Source of the DNA: Salinispora arenicola
GTDB taxonomy: Bacteria; Actinomycetota; Actinomycetes; Mycobacteriales; Micromonosporaceae
Direction of reading: 5' to 3'
NCBI RefSeq assembly: GCF_006716065.1
Contig: NZ_VFOL01000001.1
Location: 2,356,001-2,420,000, forward strand
Length of the DNA stretch: 64,000 nt
Position numbers and translations under genes: made by a program. Positions 40,256 to 49,159 of the stretch are shown one piece after another (positions within the stretch are counted from its first letter, which is position 1; every line of letters begins with the position of its first letter). The notes under the pieces are model-generated. The model ran no database searches. It was not told where the DNA came from and saw nothing but the letters and a program-made list of their open reading frames with translations.

Positions 40256-40853
40256 CCCCGCTAGGGCGAGCCGGGAGATCATCTCCGCGAAGATCGTCGT
40301 CGCGGGCGGCTTTGGCGTGGGCAAGACGACACTGGTCGGTGCGATCTCGGAGATCACCCCGCTGACCACCGAGGCGGTCATGACCGCAGCCGGTGTCGGC
40401 ATCGACGACCCGTCCAAGGTTCCGGGCAAGGAGACGACGACGGTCGCCATGGACTTCGGCCGGATCACCATGGCCCAGGACCTGATCCTGTACCTGTTCG
40501 GCACACCCGGCCAGACCCGGTTCTGGTTCATGTGGGACGAGATTATTCGTGGTGCGGTCGGTGCGGCCGTCCTGGTGGACACCCGCCGGATCACCGATGC
40601 CTTCGCACCGCTGGACTACTTCGAGAACCGCAAGCTGCCGTACGTGGTCGCACTCAACCGGTTCGACGGTGCCCCCGACTACGAGGTGGCGGAGGTGCGC
40701 GAGGCACTCGCCATTCCACCGGACGTACCGCTCGTGCTGACCGACGCGCGCAGTCGGGAATCGGTCAAGCAGGTGCTGGTGACGGTGGTCGAGCACGCCA
40801 TGTCCCGGCTACAGGCCGAGCACGACCGCGGCCATCCCACCCCGGTCGGGTGA
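40236..40853 (+). CDS. Conservon CvnD-like Ras/MglA-type GTPase
   Basis: 205 aa from GTG 40236. G1 GGFGVGKTT (about 24-32), G3-like FGTPGQTRF, G4 NRFD. A Gly replaces the Asp of the canonical DxxG, as in this family (GTPGQ). The protein would switch between GTP and GDP states under control of the roadblock partner and sensor. It closes the conservon; a terminator follows. Confidence 0.93.
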   Translation: MDFANYDPARASREIISAKIVVAGGFGVGKTTLVGAISEITPLTTEAVMTAAGVGIDDPSKVPGKETTTVAMDFGRITMAQDLILYLFGTPGQTRFWFMWDEIIRGAVGAAVLVDTRRITDAFAPLDYFENRKLPYVVALNRFDGAPDYEVAEVREALAIPPDVPLVLTDARSRESVKQVLVTVVEHAMSRLQAEHDRGHPTPVG

Positions 40854-40889
40854 GCTGACGCTGTCGACCGGCACCAACATCGGTCAGTG

Positions 40890-40918
40890 CCCGGCCCGCA
40901 CCGCAGCTGCGGGCCGGG
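40890..40918. terminator. Bidirectional terminator, conservon versus nitrate operon
   Basis: 11-bp perfect stem (40890-40900 with 40908-40918), 7-nt loop, between convergent stop codons. Confidence 0.7.
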
Positions 40919-40935
40919 GTTGGGGCCTCGACACG

Positions 40936-42024
40936 TCATTCGACGCGGAGGCGGTAGCCGCGCTTCACCACCGTCTGCACCACCCCGGGGGCCTTCAACC
41001 CGGCGCGTAGCCGCGCCACCGCCATCTCCACCGCATGCTCGTCCGCCCCGCGCGGCAGTGTCCGCAGTAGCGCAGCCCGCGACAGGACACGGCCTGGGGA
41101 CGCGGCCAGCGTCCGCAGCACCGCCATCGGGGCAGGTGCCAGCGGCCGTAGCTCACCGTCGACCACGGCAGCATGGCCACGCAGGGTCAGTAGATGACCA
41201 GCAGCCTTCAGGGTGACCGTTCGTCGGGGTAACTCGGCAACGATCGTGCGGACCAAGGCGCCCAGCCGTGCCCGTTGCGGCGCGCTGACCGGCACCCCTC
41301 GCCGCCGCAGCGGCTCCGCGGTCACCGTCCCCACACAGCTCGCCAGCACGGTGCCGCGGAACGCGTCGAGCACCCGGTCGGTACGGTCCCCGGCGGCGCG
41401 TAGCAGCGCTTCGGCAGCGGGAGCCGAGGTGAACGTCACCGCGTCCACCAGCCGCCCGGCGACCAGGTCGATCAGCCGGTGCAGTGGTGCCGGGTCGGTC
41501 GGTGGTGCCCAGCGGTAGACCGGCACCTCGATGACGGTCGCCCCGGCGGCCATCAGCGCGCTCGTGCACTCGGGTTGCCGCCCGCCGTGCAGCTGCATGG
41601 CGATCACCTGGCCGGCAACGCCACGTTCACGTAGGTGCTCCACCACCTCGGCGCAGCTCTCCGAGGCGGGTGACCACTGATCGTGCAGGCCGGCTGCCCG
41701 GATTGCTCCCCGGGCCTTCGGGCCTCGCGCCACCACATACGCTCCGCTGAGCGCCGCGCGCAGCGGCTCGGCCAGCCCCCAGCCTTCGGCGGCCTCCAGC
41801 CAGCCACGCATCCCGATCCCGGTATCGGCCATCAGGACGTCCGGCGGTCGCTCCAAACAGGCCCGCGTCGCCGCGCGCAGCTCGGTGTCGTCGGCGAGCG
41901 GCACGATCCGCAGGGCGGGTGCGAAGACCACCCGGGCCCCACGTCGTTGGAGTAGCGCCGCCAGCTCATCCCGACGTCGGTCGGCGGTCACCCCGACGGT
42001 GAAGCCGGCCAGTTCGTCGCGCAT
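40936..42024 (-). CDS. nnaR: HemD-fold regulator with winged-helix domain (NnaR-like)
   Basis: 362 aa. Residues of about 1-255 have the uroporphyrinogen-III synthase fold (GFTVGVTADRRRDELAALLQ; VDAVTFTSAPAAEALL). Residues of about 265-362 are an OmpR-type winged helix (LAPAPMAVLRTLAASPGRVL; AVEMAVARLRAGLK; VKRGYRLRV). The combination is that of NnaR, a coactivator of nitrate genes with GlnR in Streptomyces. It is the last gene of the nitrate operon. Siroheme synthesis activity cannot be excluded. GGAGAT lies just before the ATG. Confidence 0.85.
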   Translation of the reverse strand: MRDELAGFTVGVTADRRRDELAALLQRRGARVVFAPALRIVPLADDTELRAATRACLERPPDVLMADTGIGMRGWLEAAEGWGLAEPLRAALSGAYVVARGPKARGAIRAAGLHDQWSPASESCAEVVEHLRERGVAGQVIAMQLHGGRQPECTSALMAAGATVIEVPVYRWAPPTDPAPLHRLIDLVAGRLVDAVTFTSAPAAEALLRAAGDRTDRVLDAFRGTVLASCVGTVTAEPLRRRGVPVSAPQRARLGALVRTIVAELPRRTVTLKAAGHLLTLRGHAAVVDGELRPLAPAPMAVLRTLAASPGRVLSRAALLRTLPRGADEHAVEMAVARLRAGLKAPGVVQTVVKRGYRLRVE

Positions 42025-42033
42025 TCACATCTC

Positions 42034-42369
42034 CTATCGCAGCCGCACCTCGACCAGACCGTCCTGGCAACGCACCTCGTGCCTTCGGACCGCGGTGCCC
42101 GGTAGGTCCAGGCAGTCTCCGGTGCGCAGGTCGTACACCTGCTTGTGTAGCGGTGAGGCGACGGTCGGCACGCCACCGCGGCTGCCCACGATTCCGCGCG
42201 ACAGCACGTATGCGTGCGCGACCGGATCCCAGTTGTCGATGGCGAACAGGTCGTCGGCGGTGCGGAACACCGCCACCTGGACGTCGTCGATGAGCGCCGC
42301 CACCCCCCGGCCGGGGTCAAGGCGGGACAGCGGGCAGACCACCGTCCAGGTCAGCGTCGCGGTGTTCAT
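42034..42369 (-). CDS. nirD: Nitrite reductase small subunit NirD
   Basis: 111 aa Rieske-like fold. The positions that would hold Cys-x-His and Cys-x2-His are NWDPVAHAY and SPLHKQVYD, so no 2Fe-2S cluster is bound, as in other NirD proteins. It supports NirB in reducing nitrite to ammonium. Start overlaps the nirB stop by 4 nt. Confidence 0.93.
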   Translation of the reverse strand: MNTATLTWTVVCPLSRLDPGRGVAALIDDVQVAVFRTADDLFAIDNWDPVAHAYVLSRGIVGSRGGVPTVASPLHKQVYDLRTGDCLDLPGTAVRRHEVRCQDGLVEVRLR

Positions 42370-44879
42370 CGCCGCACCTCCGGCATCCCCAGCCCGACCG
42401 GCTGTCGGTCGTCGGTGGTCCCGGCCCGGCAGGGCACCCGTTGGCCGCGTTCCTCAGTGAACCGGATCGACGGGTCGGGAACCTCGGGCGCGTTGACGAA
42501 CGAGGTGAACCGACCCAGCCGGGTCGGATCCCGGAGGACATCGCGCCACTCGTCGGAGTACGACGCCACGTGTCGGGCCATCGCCGCATCCAGCTCAGCA
42601 CAGAGCCCGAGCGAGTCGTCCACGATGACCGCGCGGAGGTGCTCCAGGCCGCCGTCCATCGCCTCGATCCAGGCGGCGGTGCGCTGCAGCCGGTCCGCGG
42701 TGCGGATGTAGTACATCAGGAACCGGTCGACCAGCCGCACCAGCGCCTCGGTGGGCAGGTCGGTGGCGAACAGGTCGGCGTGCCGAGGTCGGAAGCCGCC
42801 GTTCCCACCGACGTAGAGATTCCAGCCGCTGTCGGTGGCGATGACACCGAAGTCTTTGCCGCGGGCCTCGGCGCACTCTCGGGCACAGCCGGAGACCGCT
42901 GCCTTGATCTTGTGCGGGGCACGGAGTCCTCGGTAGCGCAGCTCCAGCGCGATGGCCAGCCCGACCGAGTCCTGTACCCCGTACCGGCACCAGGTCGACC
43001 CGACGCACGATTTGACCGTCCGCAGTGCCTTGCCGTAGGCGTGGCCGGACTCGAAACCCGCGTCGACCAGCCGGCGCCAGATCTGCGGCAACTGTTCGAC
43101 CCGCGCGCCGAGCAGATCGATGCGCTGCCCTCCGGTGATCTTCGTGTAGAGCTCGAAGTCCCGGGCCACCTCGCCGAGCACGATCAGCTTCTCCGGGGTG
43201 ATCTCGCCACCGGGGATCCTGGGCACCACCGAGTAGCTGCCGTCCCGTTGCAGGTTGGCCAGGAAGTGGTCGTTGGTGTCCTGCAGTGACGCCTGTTCGC
43301 CGTCGAGGACGTGGCCGGTGCCGAGGGAAGCCAGGATCGACGCCACCACCGGCTTACAGATGTCGCAGCCGTGTCCCCGGCCGTGCTCGGCGATCAAGGT
43401 GGAGAAGGTGCGGATGCCGCGGACCCGGACGATGTCGAACAGCTCCTGGCGGCTCGCCTCGAAGTGTTCACAGAGTGCGCTGGACTGCCCGACCCCGGCG
43501 GCTTCGAGTAGCTGCCGGAGCATCGGTACGCAGGAACCGCAGCTGGTGCCGGCTCGGGTACACGCCTTGAGCGCTGGCACGTCGGCCGCGCCGTCGGCGA
43601 TCGCGTGGTCCAGGTCGGCGCGAGTGACCGCATTGCAGGAACAGACCTGTGCGGAAGCGGGAAGCGCCGCCGCCCCGCTGCCCGCGCCAGCCGGAGTGAG
43701 CAGCGAGAGTGGGGGAGCGGGCAGCGTCCCACCGACGCTGGCCCGCAACGTCGGGTACGCGCCCGCGTCGCCGACCAGGATGCCGCCGAGCAACGTCCGC
43801 GCGTCGTCGGAGAGGACTAGCTTGGCGTACACCCGGGTGGCCGGATCGATGAAGGTCACGTTGAGGCTGCCCGCGGTGGTGCCGTGCGCGTCACCGAACG
43901 AGGCGACGTCCACGCCGAGCAGCTTCAACTTGGTGGCGGTGTCCGCGTCGGGGACGGTGGCCCCGCCGCCGACCAGCCGGTCGGCCACCGTCTCCGCCAT
44001 CGCGTACCCGGGGGCGACCAGGCCGTGGCAGGTGCCGTCGACGGCGGCGCACTCGCCAACCGCCCAGATTCGCTCGTCGGTACTTCGGCAGGTGCGGTCA
44101 ACCAGCACCCCGCCCCGGGGGCCGAGAGGAAGGTCGGCGGCGCGGGCCAGCTGGTCCCGGGGCCGGATGCCGGCCGCCACGACAACCAGGTCGGCGTCGA
44201 CCCGGGTGCCGTCGGCCAGTACCAACCCGGCCACCGAGCCGTCCGGGCCAGGGTGCAACGCGCTGGTGGCCGCCCCCAGGTGGCAGGTCACGCCCAGGTC
44301 CTCGACGTAGCGGCGGAGCAGCGCGGCGCCGGCGGTGTCCAGCTGCACCGGCATCAGGCGCGGCGCGAACTCCACGACGCTGGTGGTGAGTCCGAGCAGC
44401 CGCAGCGCGTTCGCCGCCTCCAGGCCGAGCAGCCCGCCGCCGATCACCGCGCCCCTCCGACGGCCCTGGGCGTACGCGCGGATCGCGGCCAGGTCGTCGA
44501 GGGTGCGGTAGACGAACACCCCCGGCAGGTCGCCGCCTTCGATCGGCGGCACGAAGGGGTACGAGCCGGTGGCCAACACCAGCGCGTCGTACGGGTACTC
44601 GCCGGCGGTTGTCGCCACCACCCGCCTGGCCCGGTCGACCGTGCGGACCGGCTCACCGAGCCGTAGCCGCACCCCCTCGTCCGGGGTGTGCAGGTTGAGT
44701 TCGTCCACACCCACGCCGTCGAAGAACGCGGAGAGGCGTACCCGGTCGTATGCGGGCCGGGACTCCTCGCCGAGTACCGTCACCTGCCAGTGACCGTCGG
44801 CGTCGCGGGCGCGCAACGCGTCCACGAACCGTTGCCCGACCATGCCGTTGCCGACGACGACCAGTCTGCCGCGACTCAT
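42366..44879 (-). CDS. nirB: NADH-nitrite reductase large subunit NirB
   Basis: 837 aa from ATG 44879, with GGAGGTGGGACG directly upstream. FAD domain (VVVGNGMVGQRFVDALRARD at residues 7-26; second nucleotide motif IGGGLLGLEAANAL), BFD-type 2Fe-2S (CSCNAV near 411, CGSC), another Cys pair (CDIC), then the siroheme-4Fe4S part with CVGSTWCRYG (about 623) and GCARECAEARGKDFGV (about 661). Cytoplasmic six-electron reduction of nitrite to ammonium. The alternative upstream start adds 12 residues. Confidence 0.95.
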   Translation of the reverse strand: MSRGRLVVVGNGMVGQRFVDALRARDADGHWQVTVLGEESRPAYDRVRLSAFFDGVGVDELNLHTPDEGVRLRLGEPVRTVDRARRVVATTAGEYPYDALVLATGSYPFVPPIEGGDLPGVFVYRTLDDLAAIRAYAQGRRRGAVIGGGLLGLEAANALRLLGLTTSVVEFAPRLMPVQLDTAGAALLRRYVEDLGVTCHLGAATSALHPGPDGSVAGLVLADGTRVDADLVVVAAGIRPRDQLARAADLPLGPRGGVLVDRTCRSTDERIWAVGECAAVDGTCHGLVAPGYAMAETVADRLVGGGATVPDADTATKLKLLGVDVASFGDAHGTTAGSLNVTFIDPATRVYAKLVLSDDARTLLGGILVGDAGAYPTLRASVGGTLPAPPLSLLTPAGAGSGAAALPASAQVCSCNAVTRADLDHAIADGAADVPALKACTRAGTSCGSCVPMLRQLLEAAGVGQSSALCEHFEASRQELFDIVRVRGIRTFSTLIAEHGRGHGCDICKPVVASILASLGTGHVLDGEQASLQDTNDHFLANLQRDGSYSVVPRIPGGEITPEKLIVLGEVARDFELYTKITGGQRIDLLGARVEQLPQIWRRLVDAGFESGHAYGKALRTVKSCVGSTWCRYGVQDSVGLAIALELRYRGLRAPHKIKAAVSGCARECAEARGKDFGVIATDSGWNLYVGGNGGFRPRHADLFATDLPTEALVRLVDRFLMYYIRTADRLQRTAAWIEAMDGGLEHLRAVIVDDSLGLCAELDAAMARHVASYSDEWRDVLRDPTRLGRFTSFVNAPEVPDPSIRFTEERGQRVPCRAGTTDDRQPVGLGMPEVRR

Positions 44880-46312
44880 CGTCCCACCTCCACCGAATCC
44901 GTTGTGGACAACCATTCGACGATGCCGGAGACAGCGTCCCGGCAGGAGCCGCAGCCTGTACCGGCCCGGGTGGCCGCCACCACCTCGTCGACCGTCCGGG
45001 CGCCGCAGCGCCAGCTGTCCACCAGCGTCCGTTTGTTGACGTTGTTGCAGTGGCAGACCGTCGCCCCGTCCGGCATCAGTGCCGGTGTCGGGGCCGGTTC
45101 GGCGGGTTTCGCACCGAACGCGCGGCCGAGCAGGAGCGACCGACGGTCGCTGGGCACTGGCTGCCCCCGGTCGAAGAGCTGGATGACCGTGCCCACGGAC
45201 GGGTTGTCGCCCAGCAGGATCGCGGCGGTCAACCGCTCGTCGGTGATTCGCAGCCGCGCGTACGTGCCCCGGGCCGGGTCGGTGAAGGTCAGCTCCTCAC
45301 CGGGGCCGTCACTGGGGTCTCCCATCGCCGCCAGGTCGATGCCGGCGGTCTTGAGTCGGGTCACCGCCGGCCTTGGCTGGTACCGGGCGAGTGGGTCCGT
45401 GCCGGTGAGTACCTGCGCGAGCACCTGCGCCTGCGCCCACGCTGGTGCCACCAGGCCGGTCAGGGCATCGCCATGCTGGGCGCAGTCGCCGATTGCCGAG
45501 ATACGCCGGTCGCTGGTCCGGAGTTGGTCGTCCACCAGTACGCCCCGCCGCACCGTCAGGTCGGCTGCCGCGGCGAGCGTGGTGTCGGGGCGTACGCCGC
45601 AGGCGAGCACCAACAGGTCGGCGTCGAGTGACCGGCCGTCGGCCAGGTCGAGGCGAACGCCGTGGGTGTCGGCGGCCACGGCCGTGGCCGCAACGGCCAG
45701 GTGGATGGTGACCCCGAGGTCGGCGAGCGTCCGGGCGAGCACGTCCGCCCCGGCCGGATCGAGTTGCCGCTCCATCAGGTACGGCACCGGGTGCACCACC
45801 GTCACCTCGAGCCCTCGGGTGGCGAGCCCGCGGGCCGCTTCCAGACCGAGCAGCCCGCCGCCGAGCACCAGCACGCGCCGGGCCCGGTCGGCGAAGCCGA
45901 CGATCCGGCGACAGTCGTCCAGGGTGCGAAACGGCACCACCCGTTCTGGCAGGTGCCCGGCGGCAAGCCCGGTCAGTGGGGGGACGACGGCGCGGCTGCC
46001 GGTGGCCAGCACCAGATGGTCGTAGCCGATCCGGTCGCCTTCGTCGGTGCCGACCGTGCGTTCTTCCCGGTCGATCGAGACGACGGTGACTCCGGTGCGC
46101 AGGTCGACTCCGCGCCCGGCGGCCTCGGTCAGTTCCACCTCCGACTCACCGATCTTTCCGGCCAGCAGGGTGGAGAGCAGGATTCGGTTGTACGCCCGAT
46201 GTGGTTCCGCCCCGAGTACGGTGATCTTCCGGTCTCCACCGCGGGTGGACAGTTCACTGGCGAGTCGGGTGCCGGCCATCCCGTTGCCGATGATCACGAT
46301 CCGGTCGGTCAC
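44876..46312 (-). CDS. nasB: FAD/NAD(P)H electron-transfer subunit of nitrate reductase (NasB-like)
   Basis: 478 aa. Resembles the first half of NirB: VIIGNGMAGTRLASEL, LVLATGSRAVVPPL, LVLGGGLLGLEAARGLATRG and GDCAQHGDALTGLVAPAW. It ends with a BFD-like 2Fe-2S domain (CHCNN near residue 420, CGSC), and no siroheme domain. It probably passes electrons from NAD(P)H to the NasC enzyme encoded just upstream. GTG start overlaps the nasC stop (GTGA) and its stop overlaps the nirB ATG. Confidence 0.87.
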   Translation of the reverse strand: MTDRIVIIGNGMAGTRLASELSTRGGDRKITVLGAEPHRAYNRILLSTLLAGKIGESEVELTEAAGRGVDLRTGVTVVSIDREERTVGTDEGDRIGYDHLVLATGSRAVVPPLTGLAAGHLPERVVPFRTLDDCRRIVGFADRARRVLVLGGGLLGLEAARGLATRGLEVTVVHPVPYLMERQLDPAGADVLARTLADLGVTIHLAVAATAVAADTHGVRLDLADGRSLDADLLVLACGVRPDTTLAAAADLTVRRGVLVDDQLRTSDRRISAIGDCAQHGDALTGLVAPAWAQAQVLAQVLTGTDPLARYQPRPAVTRLKTAGIDLAAMGDPSDGPGEELTFTDPARGTYARLRITDERLTAAILLGDNPSVGTVIQLFDRGQPVPSDRRSLLLGRAFGAKPAEPAPTPALMPDGATVCHCNNVNKRTLVDSWRCGARTVDEVVAATRAGTGCGSCRDAVSGIVEWLSTTDSVEVGR

Positions 46313-48453
46313 GTCGCGTTCACCTTCTCCACTCGTACCGCGCAGATCTTGAATTCCGGCATCCCGGAGATCGGGTCGACGGCGTCGTTGGTGACGGTGT
46401 TGGCGCGGGCCGCACCGCCCCAGTGGAACGGCGCGAAGACGGTGTCCGCTCGAATCGCCGGGCTGAGCCGGGCCGGTGCGACCATCTCGCCGCGGCGGGA
46501 GACCACCCGGACCGGCTCACCGTCGGTCACGCCGAGCCGTTCGGCCACGTCCGGGTGCAGCTCGACGAAGGCCGCCGGAGTGGCCTGACGCAGCGCGGGC
46601 ACCCGCCGGGTCTGGGTTCCCGACTGGTAGTGGGCGAGCACCCGCCCGGTGGTGAAGTGCAGCGGGTAGGCGGCGCACACCTCCTCCGCGGCGGGTCGGT
46701 GCTGCACCGCGTGGAACCGGGCCCGCCCGTCCGGAGTCAGGAAACGATCGGCGAACAGCCGGGGGGTGTCCGGCCCGTCGACCTCCGGGCAGGGCCAGAA
46801 CGCGCCGTCCCGGTCGTCGATGCGCTCCCAGCTGATCCCGGCGTAGTCGGCGAGCCCGCCGGCCGACGCCCGCCGCAGTTCCTCGAACACGACGCGCGGC
46901 TCGGGTGCGATCGAGGAACCCCGGTCGACGCCGGACGACCGTACCGAGCCCCCGTCCAGTGCCACAGCGAGAGCGGCGAGGATCTCCAGGTCGGTGCGGA
47001 CGCCGGGCGGCGGTTCGCGAAGTGCGCGGCGCCGCAGGACCCGTCCTTCCAGGTTGGTCATCGTGCCGTCCTCTTCCGCCCACTGCGCTGTCGGTAGCAC
47101 CACGTCGGCGAGGGCGGCCGTCTCGGATCGCAGGAAGTCGACGACCACCAGCAGGTCGAGGTCACGCAGGCGGCTCTCGATCCGGGCCGCCCGTGGTGCG
47201 GAGACCACCGGGTTGGAGCCGAACACCAGCAGCGCCTTCGGTCCATCCGGGGTGCCGAGCGACTCCAGCAGCCGGTACGCGGGTATCCCGGGCCCGGGCA
47301 GGTCTCCCGCCGGTATGCCCCAGACCGCGGCGACGTGCGCCCGGTCGGCGGGATCGTCGATACGGCGGTAGCCGGGAAGTTGGTCGGCCTTCTGGCCGTG
47401 CTCCCGGCCGCCCTGGCCGTTGCCCTGACCGGTCAGGCAGCCGTATCCGGAGCCGTCGCGGCCGGGCAGGCCGAGGGCGAGCGCCAGGTTCACGTACCCG
47501 GTGACCGTGTCGACGCCGTTGGCGTGTTGCTCGGCCCCACGGGCGGTGAGGATGATTGTCCGCTCGGCGGTTCCCAACGCTCGGGCGGTCTCCTCCAGGT
47601 CGGCCACCGGGACCCCGGACAGCGCCTCGGCGCGGGCCGGCCACCATGCGGCCACGGCCCGGCGGACGTCGTCGAAGCCGGTGGTACGCCCGGCGATGTA
47701 GCCGATGTCGACGAAGCCTTCGGTGAGCGCGATGTGCAGCAGGGCGTTGGCCACCGCCAGGTCGGTGCCGGGCAGCGGCTGTAGGTGGAGGTCGGCCAGG
47801 CGGGCGGTGGCGGTGGCCCGTGGGTCTACCACGATCAACTTTCCGCCCCGGCGGCGCTGCTCGGCCAGCCAACGGACCAGCGGGGGCATCGTCTCGGCCG
47901 GGTTCGCGCCGACCAGCAGCAGGGTGTCGGCGGTGCCCAGGTCGGACAGCGGGAACGGCAGGCCCCGGTCGACGCCGAAGGCGCGCATCCCCGCGGCGGC
48001 CGCTGCCGACATGCAGAACCGCCCGTTGTAGTCGATGTGCCGGGTCCGGAGCACCACCCGGGCGAACTTGCCCAGCGCGTACGCCTTCTCATTGGTGAGG
48101 CCACCGCCACCGAACACGGCCACCGCGTCTCGGCCGCCGCCGGCCTGGACGGTGTGAATGCCCGCGACGACCCGGTCCAGGGCCGCCTCCCAGCTCGCCG
48201 GGCGCAGCTTTCCGCTGGCGGGGTCACGGAGTAGGGGCGTGGTGAGCCGATCCGGGTGGTCCAGCAGCTCGGCGGCGGTCCAGCCCTTCTGGCAGAGCCC
48301 GCCCTGGTTGGTGGGGAACCACCGGGGGAGTACGGCCACTCGGCCGTCCGTCTCGCGCAGGGTCATCCCGCACTGGAGGGCGCAGTACGGGCAGTGCGTG
48401 GCCGCCTCCCTGGGAGGCCCGGCTCCGGTAGCACGACGCGCACTGTCTGTCAT
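46309..48453 (-). CDS. nasC: Assimilatory nitrate reductase catalytic subunit
   Basis: 714 aa molybdopterin oxidoreductase from ATG 48453. The N-terminal 4Fe-4S site is Cys21, Cys24, Cys28 and Cys54 (CPYCALQC, then GGLCQKGW). Mo-bis-MGD regions include AVFGGGGLTNEKAY, YNGRFCMSAAAAAGMRAFGV, LLVGANPAETMPPLVRWL and the C-terminal TGRVLAHYQSGTQTRRV. No signal peptide, so it is cytoplasmic and assimilatory. A frame upstream to 48780 overlaps the divergent gene and is not coding. Confidence 0.94.
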   Translation of the reverse strand: MTDSARRATGAGPPREAATHCPYCALQCGMTLRETDGRVAVLPRWFPTNQGGLCQKGWTAAELLDHPDRLTTPLLRDPASGKLRPASWEAALDRVVAGIHTVQAGGGRDAVAVFGGGGLTNEKAYALGKFARVVLRTRHIDYNGRFCMSAAAAAGMRAFGVDRGLPFPLSDLGTADTLLLVGANPAETMPPLVRWLAEQRRRGGKLIVVDPRATATARLADLHLQPLPGTDLAVANALLHIALTEGFVDIGYIAGRTTGFDDVRRAVAAWWPARAEALSGVPVADLEETARALGTAERTIILTARGAEQHANGVDTVTGYVNLALALGLPGRDGSGYGCLTGQGNGQGGREHGQKADQLPGYRRIDDPADRAHVAAVWGIPAGDLPGPGIPAYRLLESLGTPDGPKALLVFGSNPVVSAPRAARIESRLRDLDLLVVVDFLRSETAALADVVLPTAQWAEEDGTMTNLEGRVLRRRALREPPPGVRTDLEILAALAVALDGGSVRSSGVDRGSSIAPEPRVVFEELRRASAGGLADYAGISWERIDDRDGAFWPCPEVDGPDTPRLFADRFLTPDGRARFHAVQHRPAAEEVCAAYPLHFTTGRVLAHYQSGTQTRRVPALRQATPAAFVELHPDVAERLGVTDGEPVRVVSRRGEMVAPARLSPAIRADTVFAPFHWGGAARANTVTNDAVDPISGMPEFKICAVRVEKVNAT

Positions 48454-48461
48454 GTCGGTGA

Positions 48462-48516
48462 AGCGTGCCGCCAGGGGGTTTCCGGCCCGATTACCCACTT
48501 GTTTCGGTCCTGTCAA
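48462..48516 (-). promoter_or_regulatory. nasC promoter with a GlnR-box-like array
   Basis: On the minus strand: TTGAC-N6-GAAAC-N6-GTAAT-N7-GAAAC (48516 to 48478), close to the actinobacterial GlnR consensus gTnAC-N6-GaAAC repeated. Ten bases later is CACGCT (48467-48462), 8 nt before the nasC ATG, a possible leaderless -10. The same bases also read TTGACA-N17-TAATCG (48516 to 48488), a standard promoter, so two interpretations exist. Confidence 0.6.
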
Positions 48517-48563
48517 CTGTGGCGCACACGGGTCAGCGGAAGACTGATGGCCACACCGGTGGG

Positions 48564-48569
48564 TAGGCT
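48564..48569 (+). promoter_or_regulatory. -10 box for a leaderless antitoxin mRNA
   Basis: TAGGCT lies 7 nt before the ATG at 48577. It supports this ATG over the in-frame ATG at 48547. Confidence 0.45.
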
Positions 48570-48576
48570 GCCGGTC

Positions 48577-48834
48577 ATGACTGCCAAGGTGACCCTGTCG
48601 TTCGCCGAGGAGACGATCGAACAGGCCCGGTGGTTCGCCCGCCGTGAAGGGCTTTCGCTGTCCGCCTGGATGGACCAGGCCGCCCGGGAGAAGGCGTTGC
48701 GTGAGGTCTTCACCGCCCACGCCGACGTGGTCGGTCGGGCCGGTCTCGACCTGGAGTCGGCCGCACTCGCTGACGCGCACGAGGTGGGGCTGGTTGACGA
48801 CCTGCTCTTCGGTGGCCGTCGGCGTGCTGCGTAG
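48577..48834 (+). CDS. Putative antitoxin of a MazEF-like pair
   Basis: 85 aa. The N-terminus KVTLSFAEETIEQARWFARR and the following SLSAWMDQAAREKALRE look like a ribbon-helix-helix DNA-binding antitoxin. The C-terminal half (about 45-85) is acidic then basic and would bind the toxin. It overlaps the next gene by about 11 bp. The function is inferred from context and pattern only. Confidence 0.65.
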   Translation: MTAKVTLSFAEETIEQARWFARREGLSLSAWMDQAAREKALREVFTAHADVVGRAGLDLESAALADAHEVGLVDDLLFGGRRRAA

Positions 48835-49117
48835 GGGCGAGGTCTGGCGAATTTCGGGGGCCCGCGAACGACTGGGGCTGGTCGTCAGCTCCGACGTCTA
48901 CAACTCCACCGCGGTCCCGATCGTGATCGTGGTCGAGGTGGTCGAGACGGCACTGCTGCGGGATTCCCCGCTTGCGGTGCCGATGGGCGAGCGGGTGGTG
49001 ATGCCCGACCGGCTCTCCTCCCCGATGAAGCAGTGGTTCACCGAATGTGTGGACGTGGCTGACCACGAGGTCATGCGGCGGGTCGGACGGGCGCTGCGCA
49101 TCCTGCAACAACTCTGA
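48824..49117 (+). CDS. Putative MazF/PemK-type toxin
   Basis: 97 aa from GTG 48824 (MLRRGEVWRISG); RGEVW near the N-terminus is typical of MazF/PemK endoribonucleases. LGLVVSSDVYN and PIVIVVEVVE fit the SH3-like barrel, though the usual RPvvvis pattern is degenerate. GTG 48812 is also in frame. Located between the nitrate operon and narK, in the narK direction. A short GC hairpin follows at 49130-49148. Confidence 0.65.
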   Translation: MLRRGEVWRISGARERLGLVVSSDVYNSTAVPIVIVVEVVETALLRDSPLAVPMGERVVMPDRLSSPMKQWFTECVDVADHEVMRRVGRALRILQQL

Positions 49118-49129
49118 CTCACCTCCTCA

Positions 49130-49148
49130 CGGGCCGGGGCGCGGCCCG
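49130..49148 (+). terminator. Hairpin after the toxin gene
   Basis: 7-bp perfect stem (49130-49136 with 49142-49148), 5-nt loop, 12 nt past the stop. Confidence 0.4.
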
Positions 49149-49159
49149 GTGCGGTCATC

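Noticed and set aside
48454..48780. N-terminal extension of the nitrate reductase to 48780
   Set aside because: The extra 109 residues are antisense to the antitoxin gene, and the CPYCALQC cluster motif already follows the ATG at 48453 closely.
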